64,000 nt of DNA from Actinobaculum massiliense (GTDB lineage: Bacteria; Actinomycetota; Actinomycetes; Actinomycetales; Actinomycetaceae), in assembly GCF_001457435.1 (NCBI RefSeq), contig NZ_LN881717.1, forward strand, positions 1,311,339-1,375,338, in the 5' to 3' direction. The translations under genes and the position numbers were made by a program. Every line of letters starts with the position of its first letter. Positions within the stretch are counted from its first letter, which is position 1. The notes beneath the pieces were generated by a model that saw nothing but the letters and a program-made list of their open reading frames with translations, had not been told where the DNA came from and searched no databases. Below are positions 62,703 to 64,000 of the stretch, one piece after another.

Positions 62703-63269
62703 CTACTGGGGGGCGGCTTGGTTATGGGGTTGTTCTGGCGGCTTTCTGGTGAATGCACGGAGCTTTTTGATTGCCCATTCGTAGTGGCTTGATGTGGCTG
62801 ACACGCAGTAGGAGCCGAGCGAGGTTGTGCCCGTCCACGGGAAATGCGCCTTGGTGAATAACTCCTCGTTGGTGAACTCGCCGATGAGAGCCACTACTGC
62901 GGTGTGGCTGTCAGCGAGGTTCTCGCGGATAGCCTCAAGCTCAGTGCCCTGATATTGAGTCCAAATCTCTTGGTTGAGCGTTGGCGTGGTTCGCCACGTG
63001 TGAGGAAACGGAAGAAACGGTCGAGGCTGACCCTGGCGGTTGGCGTCGACGAAGCCAAGCAACATGCGCTGCCACTCGTGCAGGTGGGCAAGGACGTCGC
63101 GCAGGTTTTTGTCCCGCGCCCAGTGGGCTTCTTTACCGATTTGAGTGATGCTGGGATCAAAATTCGTATGCTGATCGTCGGAACTCATGCCCTCAATGAG
63201 GCTGTCCAGTTTCGCATACTGCGCCTCGGCGGCATCCAATAGTTCAGTTTTCGTCTTCGGTCTCGGCAC
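62703..63269 (-). CDS. ClbS/DfsB-family (DinB-like) four-helix protein
   Basis: 188 residues. It starts at GTG 63269 (reading PRPKTKTELLDAAEAQYAKL), which fits the family's beginning; the frame upstream is the out-of-phase terminase end. Family segments are LRDVLAHLHEWQRMLLGFVD, FLPFPHTWRTTPTLNQEIW and TSLGSYCVSATSSHYEWAIK. ClbS is a colibactin-resistance hydrolase; most relatives have unknown substrates. It is cargo between lysin cassette and terminase. Confidence 0.8.
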   Translation of the reverse strand: MPRPKTKTELLDAAEAQYAKLDSLIEGMSSDDQHTNFDPSITQIGKEAHWARDKNLRDVLAHLHEWQRMLLGFVDANRQGQPRPFLPFPHTWRTTPTLNQEIWTQYQGTELEAIRENLADSHTAVVALIGEFTNEELFTKAHFPWTGTTSLGSYCVSATSSHYEWAIKKLRAFTRKPPEQPHNQAAPQ

Positions 63270-63309
63270 GCCACTAATTGTCTCACAGCAGGAAAGCAGA
63301 TGAAAACCT

Positions 63310-63882
63310 ATGGCGAAAGACGGAACGAACCGGGGTGGCCGCCGTGTGCGGGCAGGTGCGAAACCCGATCCGCTGAATGCGAAGCTCGCAGCTGGCCGCC
63401 CAGCCACGCGGCTTGATGATCCGCTGGGTGAGCCGTTTGACTTTGAAGGCTCAGATATCGGGGATGGTGCGGTGCTTGCTGGTGAGGTGATGCCGGAGCC
63501 TGCCGAGTATCTGTCGGAGATTCAGCGTGATGGTAAACCCCTCGGCGCTGACCTCGTCTACCGAGAAACATGGCAATGGCTCGATCAACGTGGCTGTTCC
63601 CAGTTCGTCGCACCGCGCTTGATCGAATCCTATGCGCAGGCGTTCGCGCGTTATGTGCAGTGTGAACAGGCGATCTCCAAGTTCGGCTTGCTCGGCAAAC
63701 ACCCAACCACAGGGGCTGCGATCGCATCCCCTTTCGTTGCTATGTCCCAGTCTTTCGGGAAGCAAGCGAACGTGTACTGGTACGAGATTTACGAGATAGT
63801 GCGCGCCACCTGCACCAGCGACTACTCAGGTTCGGCGCCGGGTGATGACGTGATGGAGCGCCTGCTGCAAGCCCGCTCCTAA
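63310..63882 (+). CDS. Phage terminase small subunit, P27 family
   Basis: 190 residues: MAKDGTNRGGRRVRAGAKPD, YRETWQWLDQRGCSQFVAPR, LIESYAQAFARYVQCEQAIS, SPFVAMSQSFGKQANVYWYE. It is the orthologue of 4107-4682. It recognises phage DNA for packaging. It is divergent from the ClbS-like gene, with only 40 bases between, so the cassette insertion has replaced its original upstream sequence. Confidence 0.93.
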   Translation: MAKDGTNRGGRRVRAGAKPDPLNAKLAAGRPATRLDDPLGEPFDFEGSDIGDGAVLAGEVMPEPAEYLSEIQRDGKPLGADLVYRETWQWLDQRGCSQFVAPRLIESYAQAFARYVQCEQAISKFGLLGKHPTTGAAIASPFVAMSQSFGKQANVYWYEIYEIVRATCTSDYSGSAPGDDVMERLLQARS

Positions 63883-63900
63883 CACCCCTTTGATTCTCGT

Positions 63901-63930
63901 GTGCCTGCCCGAGATGGGTGGGCACTTTTC
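63901..63930 (+). terminator. Intrinsic terminator between terS and metK
   Basis: GTGCCTGCCC, 4-base loop, TGGGTGGGCAC, then TTTTCT. Same position as the hairpin at 4052-4078 in the left prophage. Confidence 0.7.
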
Positions 63931-63961
63931 TATGTCCCGATTCTTTGGAAAGTGAGTGTGT

Positions 63962-64000
63962 ATGTCTGTTACGAAGACTGCTGAGGCCGTGTGTATCGGC
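63962..64000 (+). CDS. metK: S-adenosylmethionine synthetase, first 13 codons
   Basis: Reads MSVTKTAEAVCIG to the window edge, matching MSVVRSAESVCIG of the left-prophage MetK. ATG follows AAAGTGAGTG. Only the start is in view; position after small terminase agrees with the left copy. Confidence 0.85.
   Translation, partial: MSVTKTAEAVCIG

Larger units (their letters stand above)
41660..64000 (+). mobile_element. Right prophage (early and packaging-proximal part)
   Basis: A plus-strand run of phage genes in the order small basic protein, sigma-like protein, DUF2800, DUF2815, DNA polymerase, antirepressor, DUF4406-like, VapE, VRR-NUC, SNF2 helicase, late-regulator-like, HNH, small terminase, MetK. 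It is interrupted by an Abi_2 gene plus composite transposon (47.4-52.5 kb) and by a lysin cassette (59.4-63.3 kb). It runs off the window at MetK. The left boundary is placed just past the defence operon promoter; no integrase or att site is visible. Confidence 0.88.

Overview
The window looks like a mobile-element-rich stretch of a Gram-positive actinobacterial chromosome. The pointers are an LPxTG surface protein with a Pro-rich wall spacer, a DtxR/IdeR-type iron box, GC-rich codon use, GTG/TTG starts with strong Shine-Dalgarno sites, and IS1249-like, IS3 and ISL3 transposase genes of types common in this phylum. An Actinomycetaceae-type host (Trueperella/Actinotignum/Schaalia relatives) is my best guess; it is an inference and no rRNA is present to confirm it.

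Two related prophages lie in opposite orientation at the two ends. The left one (minus strand, from the window edge to about 12.93 kb) reads, in its own direction: truncated DNA polymerase, DUF2391-type HEPN gene (reverse), frameshifted antirepressor, DUF4406-like protein, VapE/P4-type primase-helicase, VRR-NUC nuclease, SNF2 helicase, late-regulator-like protein, HNH nuclease, small terminase, MetK, ParB-methyltransferase, small coupled genes and DUF4314. The right one (plus strand, about 41.66 kb to the window end) has the same order with a fuller early region (sigma-like protein, DUF2800, DUF2815, intact polymerase). It also carries two insertions: a 4.15 kb IS1249-bounded composite next to an Abi_2 gene, and a 4 kb cassette (large peptidoglycan-hydrolase-like protein, small membrane protein, ClbS/DfsB-like protein) between HNH nuclease and small terminase. 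No integrase, capsid or tail gene is in view; both prophages run off the window.

Between the prophages lie: a frameshifted LPxTG adhesin with Rib/YPDG-like and G5 repeats (13.9-18.3 kb); a ruined type I restriction locus (hsdM fragment, hsdR pseudogene) split by a 3.7 kb foreign high-GC piece holding iron-siderophore genes under an iron box (19.6-23.3 kb); a second type I locus with 5'-truncated hsdM but intact hsdS and hsdR (25.8-31.5 kb); a RelB/YafQ-type toxin-antitoxin pair; and a six-gene minus-strand operon (32.6-41.55 kb).

That operon is the most interesting object here. A protein with an NBR1-Ig-like domain and a small excisionase-type HTH protein lead into a type III methyltransferase (currently out of frame through a duplicated 5-bp unit), a type III restriction subunit, a HamA/DUF1837 nuclease-like protein and a HamB-like helicase, all overlapping or within about 30 bp. 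It looks like a Hachiman system built into a type III restriction-modification operon, with four TCTAGAA repeats in front of it. The second notable pattern is that both prophages carry a different HEPN-type abortive-infection gene, convergent with the polymerase gene, at the same position.
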